Shown one piece after another: positions 27,196 through 37,421 of a DNA stretch of 64,000 nucleotides. How positions within the stretch are numbered: position 1 is the first letter of the stretch; the number at the start of each line of letters is the position of its first letter. Source of the DNA: Cylindrospermum stagnale PCC 7417 (GTDB taxonomy: Bacteria; Cyanobacteriota; Cyanobacteriia; Cyanobacteriales; Nostocaceae); assembly GCF_000317535.1 (NCBI RefSeq), contig NC_019757.1, forward strand, positions 3,550,501 to 3,614,500, given 5' to 3'. The position numbers were made by a program, and so were the translations under genes. The notes beneath the pieces were generated by a model that did no database searches, was not told where the DNA came from, and was given only the letters and a program-made list of their open reading frames with translations.

Positions 27196-28194
27196 TCAAC
27201 TAATACGGTTGTTTTTTCCAGGAATTTCACCATTGAGCAGAGAATCAGCCTGATAATCTGAGACAACGGAACGTATACCCTCTAAGGCAGCGGGAATAGT
27301 CCGGGGGTCTATAAAAATGACCTTGCTGCTATCACTTTTACCAATGGTTGCACCCATATCCAGATAACCCAAAGCAAACAGAACTTCTATGGCTTTGTTA
27401 GTGTCAGGGTTGGTTTTGATTTTTTGGGCAATAATTTCTGCCGACTCAGCTATAGCTTGTGCCCTGAGAACCTGTTGCTGGCGTTCAGCCTGTGCTTTGA
27501 GAACGATCGCCTTTTGTTCAGCTTCAGCCTGCAAAATTACCGATTTTTGCCGGGCTTCTGCATCGAGAATTTGGGCATCAGCTTTACCTCTAGCGCTATT
27601 AACAGCAGATTCGCGATCGCCTTCTGAAGTCAAAATTGATGCCCGTTTGCGCCGTTCCGCCGACATTTGCATTTCCATTGCTTCCCGCACCGCTTGAGAA
27701 GGGATAATATCTCGCAGTTCTACCCGCGTCACCTTCACACCCCAAGGATCAGTTGAAACGTCCAAATCTTGTAACAAAAGTTCATTGATTTGAGAACGGG
27801 CAGTAAAGGTTTGATCTAACTCCAGTTGTCCCATTTCCGAGCGAATTTGGGTCAGCACCAAGTTCACCATCGCCGACTGGAGATTTTCTACCTTATACCA
27901 GGCTTTTTCCATATCCACAATCCGCCAGTAAACCACCGCATCCACCTCAATACCAACGTTGTCGCGGGTGATGCACTTTTGGGGAGGAATATCTAAAACT
28001 TTTTCCCGGATAGTTTCTCGGTAGACGACTTTATCAAAAAAAGGAATCACAAAATTTAGCCCTGGTTGCATTTTTTTGTTATAGCTACCCAATCTTTCGA
28101 CCAAAGCTTCATTACCTTGATTAATAACTCTCACAGATCCCGCAACAGCAGAACCACCAAAAGCCAAAAAGACTAGCAAAAAGAACTGTTCCAT
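27196..28194 (-). CDS. SPFH / band-7 (stomatin-prohibitin) membrane protein
   Basis: This 332-residue protein has an N-terminal membrane anchor ([21 protein letters not shown]), an SPFH domain ([25 protein letters not shown] to about residue 190), a long Ala/Glu/Lys/Gln-rich coiled coil (about 190-260) and a C-terminal tail with the stomatin-like motif [22 protein letters not shown]. It forms oligomeric assemblies on membrane microdomains. It lies about 250 bp downstream of an NfeD gene on the same strand; SPFH-NfeD pairs are a known functional unit in membrane quality control. Starts at ATG 28194. The protein looks complete. Confidence 0.93.
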   Translation of the reverse strand: MEQFFLLVFLAFGGSAVAGSVRVINQGNEALVERLGSYNKKMQPGLNFVIPFFDKVVYRETIREKVLDIPPQKCITRDNVGIEVDAVVYWRIVDMEKAWYKVENLQSAMVNLVLTQIRSEMGQLELDQTFTARSQINELLLQDLDVSTDPWGVKVTRVELRDIIPSQAVREAMEMQMSAERRKRASILTSEGDRESAVNSARGKADAQILDAEARQKSVILQAEAEQKAIVLKAQAERQQQVLRAQAIAESAEIIAQKIKTNPDTNKAIEVLFALGYLDMGATIGKSDSSKVIFIDPRTIPAALEGIRSVVSDYQADSLLNGEIPGKNNRIS

Positions 28195-28229
28195 TGTAAG
28201 TCTCCTAATTTTTGATAAATAGGTTTCAA

Positions 28230-28440
28230 TTGACTAATTACCCTTACGGGTGATGCCTCCGGCACGCCTGAAGGCGAACACCAGTCGCTCATGGGGAGCC
28301 ACTGCGTTGGGGAGGCAGCGCGGTGGACGGGTTCCCCGGCATAAAGCGACTGCCGTCGGCTCCGCCGACTTGTTCGCGCAGCGTCTCCCCTTGGGAGAAG
28401 CATGTGGCGTGGAAACCCCCAAGACCTCGCTGGCTCACGA
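28230..28440. repeat. Mosaic of palindromic dispersed repeats between nfeD and the SPFH gene
   Basis: About 200 GC-rich bases made of short palindromes (for example CCGTCGGCTCCGCCGAC and TCTCCCCTTGGGAGA). The block GGGGAGCCACTGCGTTGG (28293-28310) and the following ACGGGTTCCCCGGC recur at 40850-40882. Such modules are dispersed in Nostoc genomes. It separates two genes expected to be co-transcribed, so it would form strong structures in the transcript. Confidence 0.8.
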
Positions 28441-28444
28441 TTGA

Positions 28445-28876
28445 CTAAGAATGCAGCACATTTTCTGGCATCACAATCAACGTGGTGCCTTCTCTTCTAA
28501 CTACATAAACTGTTTGCTGGGGTGCTACGCTGAGTTTGTCATCATCACATTTTGCCCGCCAAGAATTTCCCTCGTATAGCACCCTTCCGGTTTGCCCAGC
28601 GGGAATTGCTGTTAAAGTTTCTCCAATAACTGCATCCTGAATTTTCGACTTACGTCGTCGCGGTTGCAAAAACCGCCTTGTTAGCAAAACCAGCGAGATG
28701 GAAAGCAATAGCCAAACCACAACTTGCAGCCATATTCCCAAACCTAATTGGGACAGCACAGCTACGACTAAAGCGCTAATTCCCATCATGAAAGCCACAA
28801 AAGCTGATGGTAAAAAGAGTTCCACTAAACACAGAACCGCTCCTGCCAACAGCCAGATTAAAGTAAAACTTGGCAT
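28445..28876 (-). CDS. NfeD-family membrane protein, short form
   Basis: This 143-residue protein has two to three hydrophobic segments in its first ~70 residues (TLIWLLAGAVLCLVELFLP, FVAFMMGISALVVAVLSQLG, VVVWLLLSISLVLLTR) and a C-terminal OB-fold domain (IGETLTAIPAGQTGRVLYEGNSWRA). This is the short NfeD type that lacks the serine-protease domain. It partners with SPFH proteins; the SPFH gene follows on the same strand. It starts at ATG 28876. The OB-fold is cytoplasmic by family precedent. Confidence 0.9.
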   Translation of the reverse strand: MPSFTLIWLLAGAVLCLVELFLPSAFVAFMMGISALVVAVLSQLGLGIWLQVVVWLLLSISLVLLTRRFLQPRRRKSKIQDAVIGETLTAIPAGQTGRVLYEGNSWRAKCDDDKLSVAPQQTVYVVRREGTTLIVMPENVLHS

Positions 28877-29197
28877 AGCGCCATCCTAGACACTACATTT
28901 AAACAATTTAAAATTCAAAATGCGAAAACCCAGTACTGGCTATTATTCTAGCCGTCGACTGTATGTAAATTAACTTGGAACAGCTTATCTACACACATTT
29001 CTGAGATTAAATACACCCAGTTACTAACAATTTACGGTCAGCAAAACCTAGTATTTTTAGCAATCAAATTTTGATTAAATTGAGTAGCATGGTGTAGCTT
29101 GAGGTACACAAATCCAGTGTATTCTAGCCCTCGACCCAACGACCGCTAAATTTAATCGAACTTCACGAGTTAATTTATTCATTTAATTTATACCTTG
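28877..29197. other. Divergent promoter region between nfeD and PP2C gene
   Basis: About 320 AT-rich bases that must hold the leftward nfeD promoter and the rightward phosphatase promoter. No gene, RNA or repeat was recognised. Confidence 0.45.
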
Positions 29198-31141
29198 ATG
29201 ATTTCTACTCAGCGGATAATTTATTGTCTAAATCCAGACTGTAATCAGCCGATTAATCCCGTAGGCGATCGCTTTTGCGCCAGTTGTCAAACTCCCCTAA
29301 TTCACCGCTATCTCTGGGCTAGTACCCCAATGTCCGTCGAAATCTCACCAGGCACGAAGATAGCAGATAGGTATGAGGTTATAACACAGCAGATTTGGTT
29401 AGATACTCAACCGGGACTACCGCCATTCGTACCAGAACTATTACCGCCATTCGTTACTCCTTACCTACGGTTATATCAAGAGCGCTTGCACCTCCCCCAA
29501 GCTTATGGATTTGTTGGTTCCTTAACAGGAGATGCAGAAGATATTCTCTTGTTAGAAAATGCGCCCATAGATGAGAGCGGCTTTATTTATCCGACTATCA
29601 GCGACGCCTGGGAGCAAGCAACAGCCGTCAGACAAGTATATTGGCTATGGCAAATTCTCCAACTCTGGAAACCTCTTTCAGAATTGGCAGTTGCCCAAAG
29701 TTTACTCATACCAGACAACTTACGTGTCCAAGGTTGGTGTGTGCGCTTGTTGGAACTTCACAAAACAACAGCACAATCTAGTTTGGCAGATTTGGGTAAG
29801 TCTTGGCAGTCTTGGGTAGTGTCGGCAAACATCACCGTCGCCCAAGATTTACAGAACATAGTCCAGCAGATGTGCCAAGCTGAGGTAGATTTAGCTGCCA
29901 TTGCCACTCAACTTAATGCCTTATTACTCTCATCAGTAGCAGAATTACCCTTAACCCTGAAGGCGGCTGGAGACACAGATACTGGGACAGAACTGACGCA
30001 CAATGAAGACAGTTGCTACCCCACTTCTAGTGACCTAGATGACCCCTTACTGTCGAGGTTGTCAATTGTTTGCGATGGCATTGGCGGACACGAAGGCGGT
30101 GAGGTTGCCAGTCAACTGGCTGCACAGTCGGCAAAGTTGCAAATGCGTGCCTTACTAGCAGAGGTAGCAGAACAAACTGAACTTGTCTCACCAGACTTGT
30201 TGCCGCAACAAATAGAGGCTAGCTTGCGAGTAGTCAATAATCTGATTTGGTCTCGCAATAACGAGCAAAATCGCCAAGGTAGAGAACGCATGGCGACAAC
30301 CCTGGTGATGGCAGTGCAGGTGCCGCAACGAGTGCCAACAAGCGCTGGGTGGCTCTCAGAAAATGCCCATGAACTTTACTTAGCTAATATTGGAGATAGT
30401 CGTGCTTACTGGATAACTCGCAACTATTGCCAGCTACTCACCGTAGATGATGATGTGGTGACGCGAGAAGTCCGCTTGGCCCGGAGTCTCTATTGCCAAG
30501 CAGTTCAAAGACCCGATGCGACGTCCCTTACCCAAGCATTAGGGATAAAAGAGGCTGAATCACTGCGTTTTTTGATTAAGCGATTTATCTTGGAAGAAGA
30601 TGGCATCTTGCTGCTATGTTCTGATGGTTTAAGTGACAATAACTGGGTTGAACAGTCCTGGCAAGATTACGCTATTCCCTTGTTAACAGGGAAACTGACC
30701 GTTGCAGACGCTGCCCGCAACTGGATTAACTTCGCAAATGAGAAAAATGGTCATGATAACACCACCGTGGTTTTGACTCTTTGCCGTGTCTCTTCAGAAT
30801 ATTTGGTACCAATTACTCAATCGCAACTGTCTATAGAGATTCAAGAAGCAGAACCAGAACCAGAACTAGATTTAGAACTAGAACTAGTAGCCGAATCAGC
30901 CTTGGCAGAAAGTTCGCAAGCGCTGCTAGATTTGGATTTCACAGCAGAACCAACTCCCAGTCCAGTGAAGAAACCAATTCTGGGTAAGTCTTTGGTGCTA
31001 CTGGTTGGATTGTTGGTGTTGCTGGTGGGGGGTACGAGTCTGGGATTATTTGCTTGGTGGCAACTTAATCCGCAATCCTTCCAACAGATGTGTCGGCAAT
31101 ATCCCCAAAAATTACAGTTACTGTGTCCGCAGCGCGAGTAA
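29198..31141 (+). CDS. PP2C-family protein phosphatase with zinc ribbon and C-terminal membrane anchor
   Basis: The ~647-residue protein begins with a four-Cys zinc ribbon (CLNPDC and CASC, residues 10-30). A region of about 220 residues (45-250) follows and looks like a degenerate, kinase-like or TPR-free helical domain. Next comes a PP2C phosphatase domain (about 255-530) with the metal-binding motifs CDGIGGHEGG, ANIGDSRAYW, CSDGLSDN and GHDNTTV. An acidic Glu/Leu-rich linker and one membrane helix near residue 600 (LVLLVGLLVLLVGG) precede a short tail. It dephosphorylates Ser/Thr proteins and is probably tail-anchored with the catalytic part in the cytoplasm. I prefer ATG 29198 over TTG 29195. 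All metal ligands are present, so it should be active. No partner kinase is adjacent. Confidence 0.9.
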   Translation: MISTQRIIYCLNPDCNQPINPVGDRFCASCQTPLIHRYLWASTPMSVEISPGTKIADRYEVITQQIWLDTQPGLPPFVPELLPPFVTPYLRLYQERLHLPQAYGFVGSLTGDAEDILLLENAPIDESGFIYPTISDAWEQATAVRQVYWLWQILQLWKPLSELAVAQSLLIPDNLRVQGWCVRLLELHKTTAQSSLADLGKSWQSWVVSANITVAQDLQNIVQQMCQAEVDLAAIATQLNALLLSSVAELPLTLKAAGDTDTGTELTHNEDSCYPTSSDLDDPLLSRLSIVCDGIGGHEGGEVASQLAAQSAKLQMRALLAEVAEQTELVSPDLLPQQIEASLRVVNNLIWSRNNEQNRQGRERMATTLVMAVQVPQRVPTSAGWLSENAHELYLANIGDSRAYWITRNYCQLLTVDDDVVTREVRLARSLYCQAVQRPDATSLTQALGIKEAESLRFLIKRFILEEDGILLLCSDGLSDNNWVEQSWQDYAIPLLTGKLTVADAARNWINFANEKNGHDNTTVVLTLCRVSSEYLVPITQSQLSIEIQEAEPEPELDLELELVAESALAESSQALLDLDFTAEPTPSPVKKPILGKSLVLLVGLLVLLVGGTSLGLFAWWQLNPQSFQQMCRQYPQKLQLLCPQRE

Positions 31142-31479
31142 GAAAAGGTTTTGAGTTCAGCGCCGGATGAGGAATATCCATCTTGTTGTAGAATTGAAGT
31201 TACTGTCAAAACAGGTTTTTACTGGCTTATAAGCCTGCCTATCTTCGATAAAAGCGCTTCTGAGACACCCGTGGGAGTGGACAAGTGCATTGAGGAGGAG
31301 GCAAAAATGGTGTGTTTTCCCACCAACTGCCGATTGGTAAAAGCAACCGCTCAGATTTATCGGTCGCTGACTAATTATCATCAAAGCCTGCATGGGCAGG
31401 CTTTGTTTGTATACAGATTAAGAGATGAAGCGGGACTGTTGCCAGCAGTCTATTTTGAAAAAAGCAAATTCAGTTAGGG
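31142..31479 (+). other. Intergenic region with strong hairpin; possible 3' UTR or small RNA
   Basis: 338 bases separate the phosphatase gene from ftrV. The 31380-31410 part holds a strong terminator hairpin, and further inverted repeats such as GGCTTATAAGCC lie near 31222-31234. Overlapping open frames on both strands carry no family signal. A small RNA ending at the hairpin is plausible; I cannot assign it to 6S, Yfr or another known class. Confidence 0.35.
31382..31410 (+). terminator. Terminator-like hairpin upstream of ftrV
   Basis: A perfect 10-bp stem (CAAAGCCTGC / GCAGGCTTTG) with an ATGG loop is followed by TTTGT. It lies 240 bases beyond the phosphatase stop codon and 75 bases before ftrV. 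Confidence 0.65.
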
Positions 31480-31752
31480 ATGGCTGGGGAGATGGTTGTG
31501 GAACAGCAAAAGCTAGGTGTAGACGTTGTTATGAAAGTTGGCGATCGCGTCCGCGTTAAAGATTCGGTAGTAGTTTACCATCATCCTGAGCATCGCGGTC
31601 AGGCTTTTGATCTCAAAGGTTCAGAAGGCGAAATCGTTGCTATTGTCACCCAATGGCGTGATCGACCTGTCAGCGCTAACCTACCGTTATTAGTTCAGTT
31701 TAGTAAAAAATTTAAAGCCCATTTGCGTGAAAATGAATTAGAAATTATCTAA
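31480..31752 (+). CDS. ftrV: Ferredoxin-thioredoxin reductase, variable chain
   Basis: This small SH3-like subunit of ferredoxin-thioredoxin reductase stabilises the catalytic chain that passes light-derived electrons from ferredoxin to thioredoxin. Diagnostic sequences are MKVGDRVRVKDSVVVYHHPE, FDLKGSEGEIVAIV, RPVSANLPLLVQF and FKAHLRENELEII. It has 90 residues from ATG 31480, or 73 from the internal ATG at 31531 where the conserved domain begins; the extra N-terminal segment is variable in this family, and the sequence does not settle the start. The catalytic chain gene is not in this window. It is convergent with a small hypothetical gene one base beyond its end. Confidence 0.93.
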   Translation: MAGEMVVEQQKLGVDVVMKVGDRVRVKDSVVVYHHPEHRGQAFDLKGSEGEIVAIVTQWRDRPVSANLPLLVQFSKKFKAHLRENELEII

Positions 31753-31753
31753 C

Positions 31754-31975
31754 TTATCGGCGGCGAAACCACTGGAAAATATTCAATTCGCCGCGCATTT
31801 TTTCTAAGTCTCGACGATTTTGTGCTGCTGTTAGCCGGTACCACTCGCAATAACGCTGAAACTCTGAACGTGTCTCAACTTCTTGGTAAAACTGTCGGGT
31901 TGCTTGATGAGTAGCAAAGGTTTCCTCGACTTCGGGTTGAGGAGTGAATATGATATACGGTAAATTTTTAGACAT
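31754..31975 (-). CDS. Small conserved cyanobacterial protein
   Basis: This 73-residue soluble, strongly helical and charged protein contains TRQFYQEVETRSEFQRYCEWY and ends in a basic tail, WFRRR. It has no signal peptide or membrane segment. It resembles small hypothetical proteins I recall from other Nostoc genomes but no function is known. The stop codon lies directly against that of ftrV on the opposite strand. Start at ATG 31975. Confidence 0.7.
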   Translation of the reverse strand: MSKNLPYIIFTPQPEVEETFATHQATRQFYQEVETRSEFQRYCEWYRLTAAQNRRDLEKMRGELNIFQWFRRR

Positions 31976-32090
31976 AATTTTCAGAGCGCTGGGTAGCCAG
32001 TCCTGAGGAATTTAGAAATCAAAACTCTGTAACTATTGAAATTATAGCGATTAGCAGTAAAACTCCTGAAACTTGCAGTTCGGCACTTTG

Positions 32091-32882
32091 TCATAGCCAA
32101 CCGCGCAAGCGATATACAAAACTACCAACGTATTCTTTCAGCGCTCTAGTAAATTGGTCTAGGTTTTCTGTATCAGGTAATAAATTTAGTATCGCGGCTT
32201 TGGGAGTGCTGCCAATTTCTTGCATTTCCCCAAGGCTTACAAGAAAGTCAGTCGGTGCAGCAATCACATCAACACCTTGACGCTGGAAAATCTTGAGAGA
32301 TCGCGGCATGTGCATGGCCGAAGTCACCAACAGCACCCGACGAATGCCACGAGACTCTAGAATTTGGCGGACATTCTCAGCATTTTCATAAGTGTTGAAA
32401 GAATTAGGCTCTTGGACAATTGCCTCGGATGGTATACCAAGGGAAGTCAGTACATTTGCCATATCTGCCGACTCTGGTGAACCGCTACCGCGCCAATCAA
32501 TGCGACCGCCACTGAGAATAATTATCGGCGCTTTTTTTTGGCGATATAGTTGAGCGGCATAAATAACGCGATCGCCTTGTTCACTTAAATCCACAGTCGG
32601 CCTGGGGGGAAAAGCCGACTTAGTGGCACCACCTAAAACCACAATTGCTTCAGCATTCGGCATTGGAACAGGAGGGAGATTTTGCCATTCTAGCGATCGC
32701 ACCAAAGATTTAGCCACCCAAGCATTACTACAAACAAGTAATAAAGTTAGTGAAAAGGCGATCGCGATTGCCGCAGTGCGTGGACGTTTCCATAAAGTTA
32801 CCAATGCCACCAGCAAACTTATACTCGCTAGTCCCAACGGATAAAAAAATAGTGGTAGTAATTTAGAGAGATATAAAAACAT
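32091..32882 (-). CDS. YdcF/ElyC-family (DUF218) membrane protein
   Basis: The 263-residue protein starts with two membrane helices (LPLFFYPLGLASISLLVALVTLW and AIAIAFSLTLLLVCSNAWVA) and continues into a DUF218 domain: AEAIVVLGGATKS, GDRVIYAAQLYRQKKAPIIILSGG, SPESADMANVLTSLGIP, NTYENAENV and VLLVTSAMHMPRS. The E. coli members SanA/ElyC act in envelope integrity and peptidoglycan-precursor metabolism; the biochemical role is not settled. It is upstream of a small hypothetical gene on the same strand. The start ATG is 32882. The heptamer-rich spacer behind it (TAATGGG units) separates it from the next gene. Confidence 0.88.
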   Translation of the reverse strand: MFLYLSKLLPLFFYPLGLASISLLVALVTLWKRPRTAAIAIAFSLTLLLVCSNAWVAKSLVRSLEWQNLPPVPMPNAEAIVVLGGATKSAFPPRPTVDLSEQGDRVIYAAQLYRQKKAPIIILSGGRIDWRGSGSPESADMANVLTSLGIPSEAIVQEPNSFNTYENAENVRQILESRGIRRVLLVTSAMHMPRSLKIFQRQGVDVIAAPTDFLVSLGEMQEIGSTPKAAILNLLPDTENLDQFTRALKEYVGSFVYRLRGWL

Positions 32883-32962
32883 ACTGGGTAATGGCTAATG
32901 GTAATGGGTAATGGGTAATAGTTTTTTCCTTTTTCCCAATTACCCGTTACCAACCCCTAATA

Positions 32963-33472
32963 TTACCTTTCCCAAAACCGGAAATTAAATCCAGAAGTGC
33001 GACGGTAACGCCGGATGGGTTTTCTTTTTGGCTGTCTGGGCTTCCTCTCATTCGCCTGTTCGATTTCTGTGTCTTCTAAAGTCTCAACTGGTAGCTGAGT
33101 TCTAGTTTCTTCCTTGCTTTTCCACCAAGCAATCATCCAGCCTCCTCCTAAACCAGCCATCGCCCCCAACAAGATACTCATTTCTGGGGGATAACGCAAA
33201 AATGAAAAGCCGACGATGAAAATTAACCAGTATTTCAGCCCCGCATCAATGCCATCAGAGGAGGCTATAGTTGGCGGTTGGGGGCTATTTTCAGTTGCTG
33301 TAGTGAACCACCCCAAGGCAAAACCGCCCACGATGCCCAGAAATAGGCTCAGGGGTACTGAGGCCCCTGCCCTCGTTGAGATAATGATTAACAGCAACCC
33401 AAATAGCAGTTGAGAAAAGAAGTTTGGCGAAGAGGATAGAAGATCGCCCAAGAGATTATTTTTTGGTGCCAT
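32963..33472 (-). CDS. Small membrane protein with basic tail, unknown function
   Basis: A 169-residue protein with four predicted membrane segments in its first ~110 residues (LLFGLLLIIISTRAGA, LSLFLGIVGGFALGWF, YWLIFIVGFSFLRYP, SILLGAMAGLGGGWMIAWW) and a strongly basic C-terminus (KPRQPKRKPIRRYRRTSG) that may bind the membrane surface or nucleic acid. I do not recognise a named family. It is co-oriented with the YdcF-like gene and probably shares its transcript. Start ATG 33472. Confidence 0.72.
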   Translation of the reverse strand: MAPKNNLLGDLLSSSPNFFSQLLFGLLLIIISTRAGASVPLSLFLGIVGGFALGWFTTATENSPQPPTIASSDGIDAGLKYWLIFIVGFSFLRYPPEMSILLGAMAGLGGGWMIAWWKSKEETRTQLPVETLEDTEIEQANERKPRQPKRKPIRRYRRTSGFNFRFWER

Positions 33473-33575
33473 ATACCAATTTTGGATTTTGGGTTTTGGA
33501 TTTTGAATTGGGAATATTGATGCTTAGGCTATTTCACCTAGTTGCTATCCCCATTTGGTATCAAATTTAAAAAGG

Positions 33576-35120
33576 CTATTGGCGAATTATTTTATTTAAT
33601 TGTGGCTGTAGTGGTTGAGTTGTATCCAAAATTGTAATGTATGGTTGTTCTTTATCTGTAAAAGGTTCAGCTTGCTTTAGTTGCGACACCAATAAATCAG
33701 CGGTGGCATCAGCAATATCACCAGTACGGTTAACAAGACGCTCTTGTAAAACTTCTAGCGGTGCCGTGCAATGGATAATCTGTAGGGGTAGTTGATGTTG
33801 TCCCGCTTGAGCGATCGCATCTTGCCGCAAATGCTGGCGATCATACTTAGCATCTAAAATCACCTTCCACCCTTGATTTGCCAGGATAATTCCCAGATTC
33901 AACAACCGTTTATAAGTCTTTTCAGTCATTTCAGGTGTATATAAATCATCGCCACCCCGTTGCCAAAGCGGAATTCCCCCCAAATGTTTCCGCACCGCAT
34001 CAGAGCGGAGGTGAATTGCTCCCAGTTGCCGGGCTAAATACCTTGCTGTTGTACTCTTTCCAGAACCCGACAACCCAGACATTAAAATTAGTTGTCCTTG
34101 CTTTGGTTTAGTGTACTCCCAAGCCTGCCGATAATATCCAGCCGCTGTATTTGCCGCCTCTTCTTTAACCGTCACAGGCACACCAGGATCATCTAACAAA
34201 AAAGAAGTCACCTTAGCCCGAACATAAGCTTGACGGCTTAAATACAAAGGCAGCACCTGTAAACCTTCCCAATCACCAGTTTGCTCTACATAGGCATTCA
34301 AAAATGCATTGCCCAAATCTTGACGCTGCCGTGCTTCTAAATCCATCACCGTGAACGCCACATCGTACATAACATCGACAAAGCGAAACGGCTCATTAAA
34401 CTCAATGCAATCGAAAAGGAGAATTTTGTCATGCCATAAAGCAATATTTCTCAGATGTAAGTCCCCATGACATTCGCGAATGTAGTTATTTTGAATTCGG
34501 CTAGCAAATAATTCTGGACGTTCAGCAAAAAAGTTATCTGTATATTGCTTTGTTTGGGTAAACTGCCCCTGAGTCTGGGGGCCACCTAGATACTTCTCAG
34601 TCTGTTCGTAATTCTCATCAAACGCCGCCCGCACTCGCGGCACTTCACCAAAACCGCGAATATAATCATTAGTCTCAGCTTGAGCATGGTACTGAGCCAC
34701 CACCCTTCCCAACTCCTCTAGGTGCGTCTCATTTAACTTACCCTGGTCAAACAGTGAACTAAACAGCGCTTCCTGGGGAAATTGGCGCATCTTCAGCACA
34801 TATTCTACTGGTTCCTCTGTTCCCCCCAGATGATATTGCTCCCCCACCAAAGTCACTGTCAAAACTTCCAAATACAGTTCTCCGGCTCCCCGCTGATTTA
34901 ACCGCAACTCTTCCTGACAAAAATGTTGCCGCTTCTCTAAACTTGAGAAGTCCAAAAAACCGAAATTCACAGGCTTTTTCAGCTTATAGGCGTAATCGCC
35001 AGTCAGTAAGACAAAAGAAATGTGGGTTTGAATCAGTTGAATCGGTTCTTGTACTGCATGGGGATAAAATCCCGGTTGCAACATTTGTTCAATTAAAGCT
35101 GGAAGAGTCCCTTCTGTCAT
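33576..35120 (-). CDS. Fused aminoglycoside-phosphotransferase-like and P-loop kinase protein
   Basis: The 514-residue soluble protein has two parts. Residues 1-320 resemble the phosphotransferase (APH-like) fold, with VLLTGDYAYKLKKPVNFGFLDFS and the catalytic-loop-like ECHGDLHLRNIAL followed by LFDCIEF. Residues 330-514 form a P-loop kinase of the gluconate-/zeta-toxin-like type, with Walker A GLSGSGKST, then IHLRSDAVRKHLGG and the LVNRTGDIADAT lid region. The two-domain arrangement is widely conserved in bacteria but its substrate is unknown. Start ATG 35120. Nothing in the neighbourhood (rplY, purA) points to a role. Confidence 0.85.
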   Translation of the reverse strand: MTEGTLPALIEQMLQPGFYPHAVQEPIQLIQTHISFVLLTGDYAYKLKKPVNFGFLDFSSLEKRQHFCQEELRLNQRGAGELYLEVLTVTLVGEQYHLGGTEEPVEYVLKMRQFPQEALFSSLFDQGKLNETHLEELGRVVAQYHAQAETNDYIRGFGEVPRVRAAFDENYEQTEKYLGGPQTQGQFTQTKQYTDNFFAERPELFASRIQNNYIRECHGDLHLRNIALWHDKILLFDCIEFNEPFRFVDVMYDVAFTVMDLEARQRQDLGNAFLNAYVEQTGDWEGLQVLPLYLSRQAYVRAKVTSFLLDDPGVPVTVKEEAANTAAGYYRQAWEYTKPKQGQLILMSGLSGSGKSTTARYLARQLGAIHLRSDAVRKHLGGIPLWQRGGDDLYTPEMTEKTYKRLLNLGIILANQGWKVILDAKYDRQHLRQDAIAQAGQHQLPLQIIHCTAPLEVLQERLVNRTGDIADATADLLVSQLKQAEPFTDKEQPYITILDTTQPLQPQLNKIIRQ

Positions 35121-35286
35121 AGTTTTTCCAAAATTTCGGATTTTTCACTGCCAATAATCTGCGTATCAAATATAGATGAGATACTGACCGCTGATAGCTT
35201 AACAAAAAAACCAGGGTTTAAACCCTGGTCTGATCAGCAATTATCACAAATTTCAAGTAGCAGTAAAAACAAATTTACCGTTGATA

Positions 35287-35586
35287 TTAGTCTTTAGGAA
35301 AGACAAAGAAACTCACGTGGTAAGGTGTACCCTTTGCCGGATGTATCTGAAGTTCTCGAATCACGGTTTTACCGCGCCACTCAAGCTCAGGAATGTTGAG
35401 ATCAATCTCTGTCTTGTTCACAGTAGCTGATTTAATCAGACGCTCAACGCTTTTGGCATCAACTACTAAATGAATTGATTCAGCACCGCTATGACCATAC
35501 AAATTAGCAGGTATTAGCCCAGAACGGCGCAAAGCTCTCGGCTTACTACCTTCAGGGCGCTTTTGAGATTCGATTGAAAGAGCCAT
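35287..35586 (-). CDS. rplY: 50S ribosomal protein L25, short form
   Basis: The 99-residue product binds 5S rRNA in the large ribosomal subunit. Landmarks are [21 protein letters not shown] at the N-terminus (shown here as [17 protein letters not shown]), [15 protein letters not shown], and the terminal [13 protein letters not shown]. It lacks the C-terminal CTC/TL5 extension. ATG 35586 is the start. It lies 70 bp downstream of purA on the same strand, separated by a perfect palindrome, and could be co-transcribed with purA. Confidence 0.92.
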   Translation of the reverse strand: MALSIESQKRPEGSKPRALRRSGLIPANLYGHSGAESIHLVVDAKSVERLIKSATVNKTEIDLNIPELEWRGKTVIRELQIHPAKGTPYHVSFFVFPKD

Positions 35587-35623
35587 ATAAGTTGTTAGTT
35601 GTCAGTTGTCAGTTGTCAATTGG

Positions 35624-35650
35624 TAGGGGCACAGCAGTGCTGTGCCCCTA
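35624..35650. repeat. Perfect 27-bp palindrome between purA and rplY
   Basis: Two 13-bp arms (TAGGGGCACAGCA / TGCTGTGCCCCTA) flank a single central base. It begins seven bases after the purA stop codon and is next to GTTGTCA heptamers. It is a dispersed repeat type in Nostoc. Lacking a T tract, it could be a weak attenuator or an mRNA 3'-end protector. Confidence 0.8.
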
Positions 35651-35656
35651 CATCAG

Positions 35657-37421
<1,765 letters not shown>

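Noticed and set aside
31151-31477. 108-codon plus-strand frame and an antisense frame before ftrV
   Set aside because: Neither has a family signal; the frame crosses a strong terminator hairpin, unlike a real gene.
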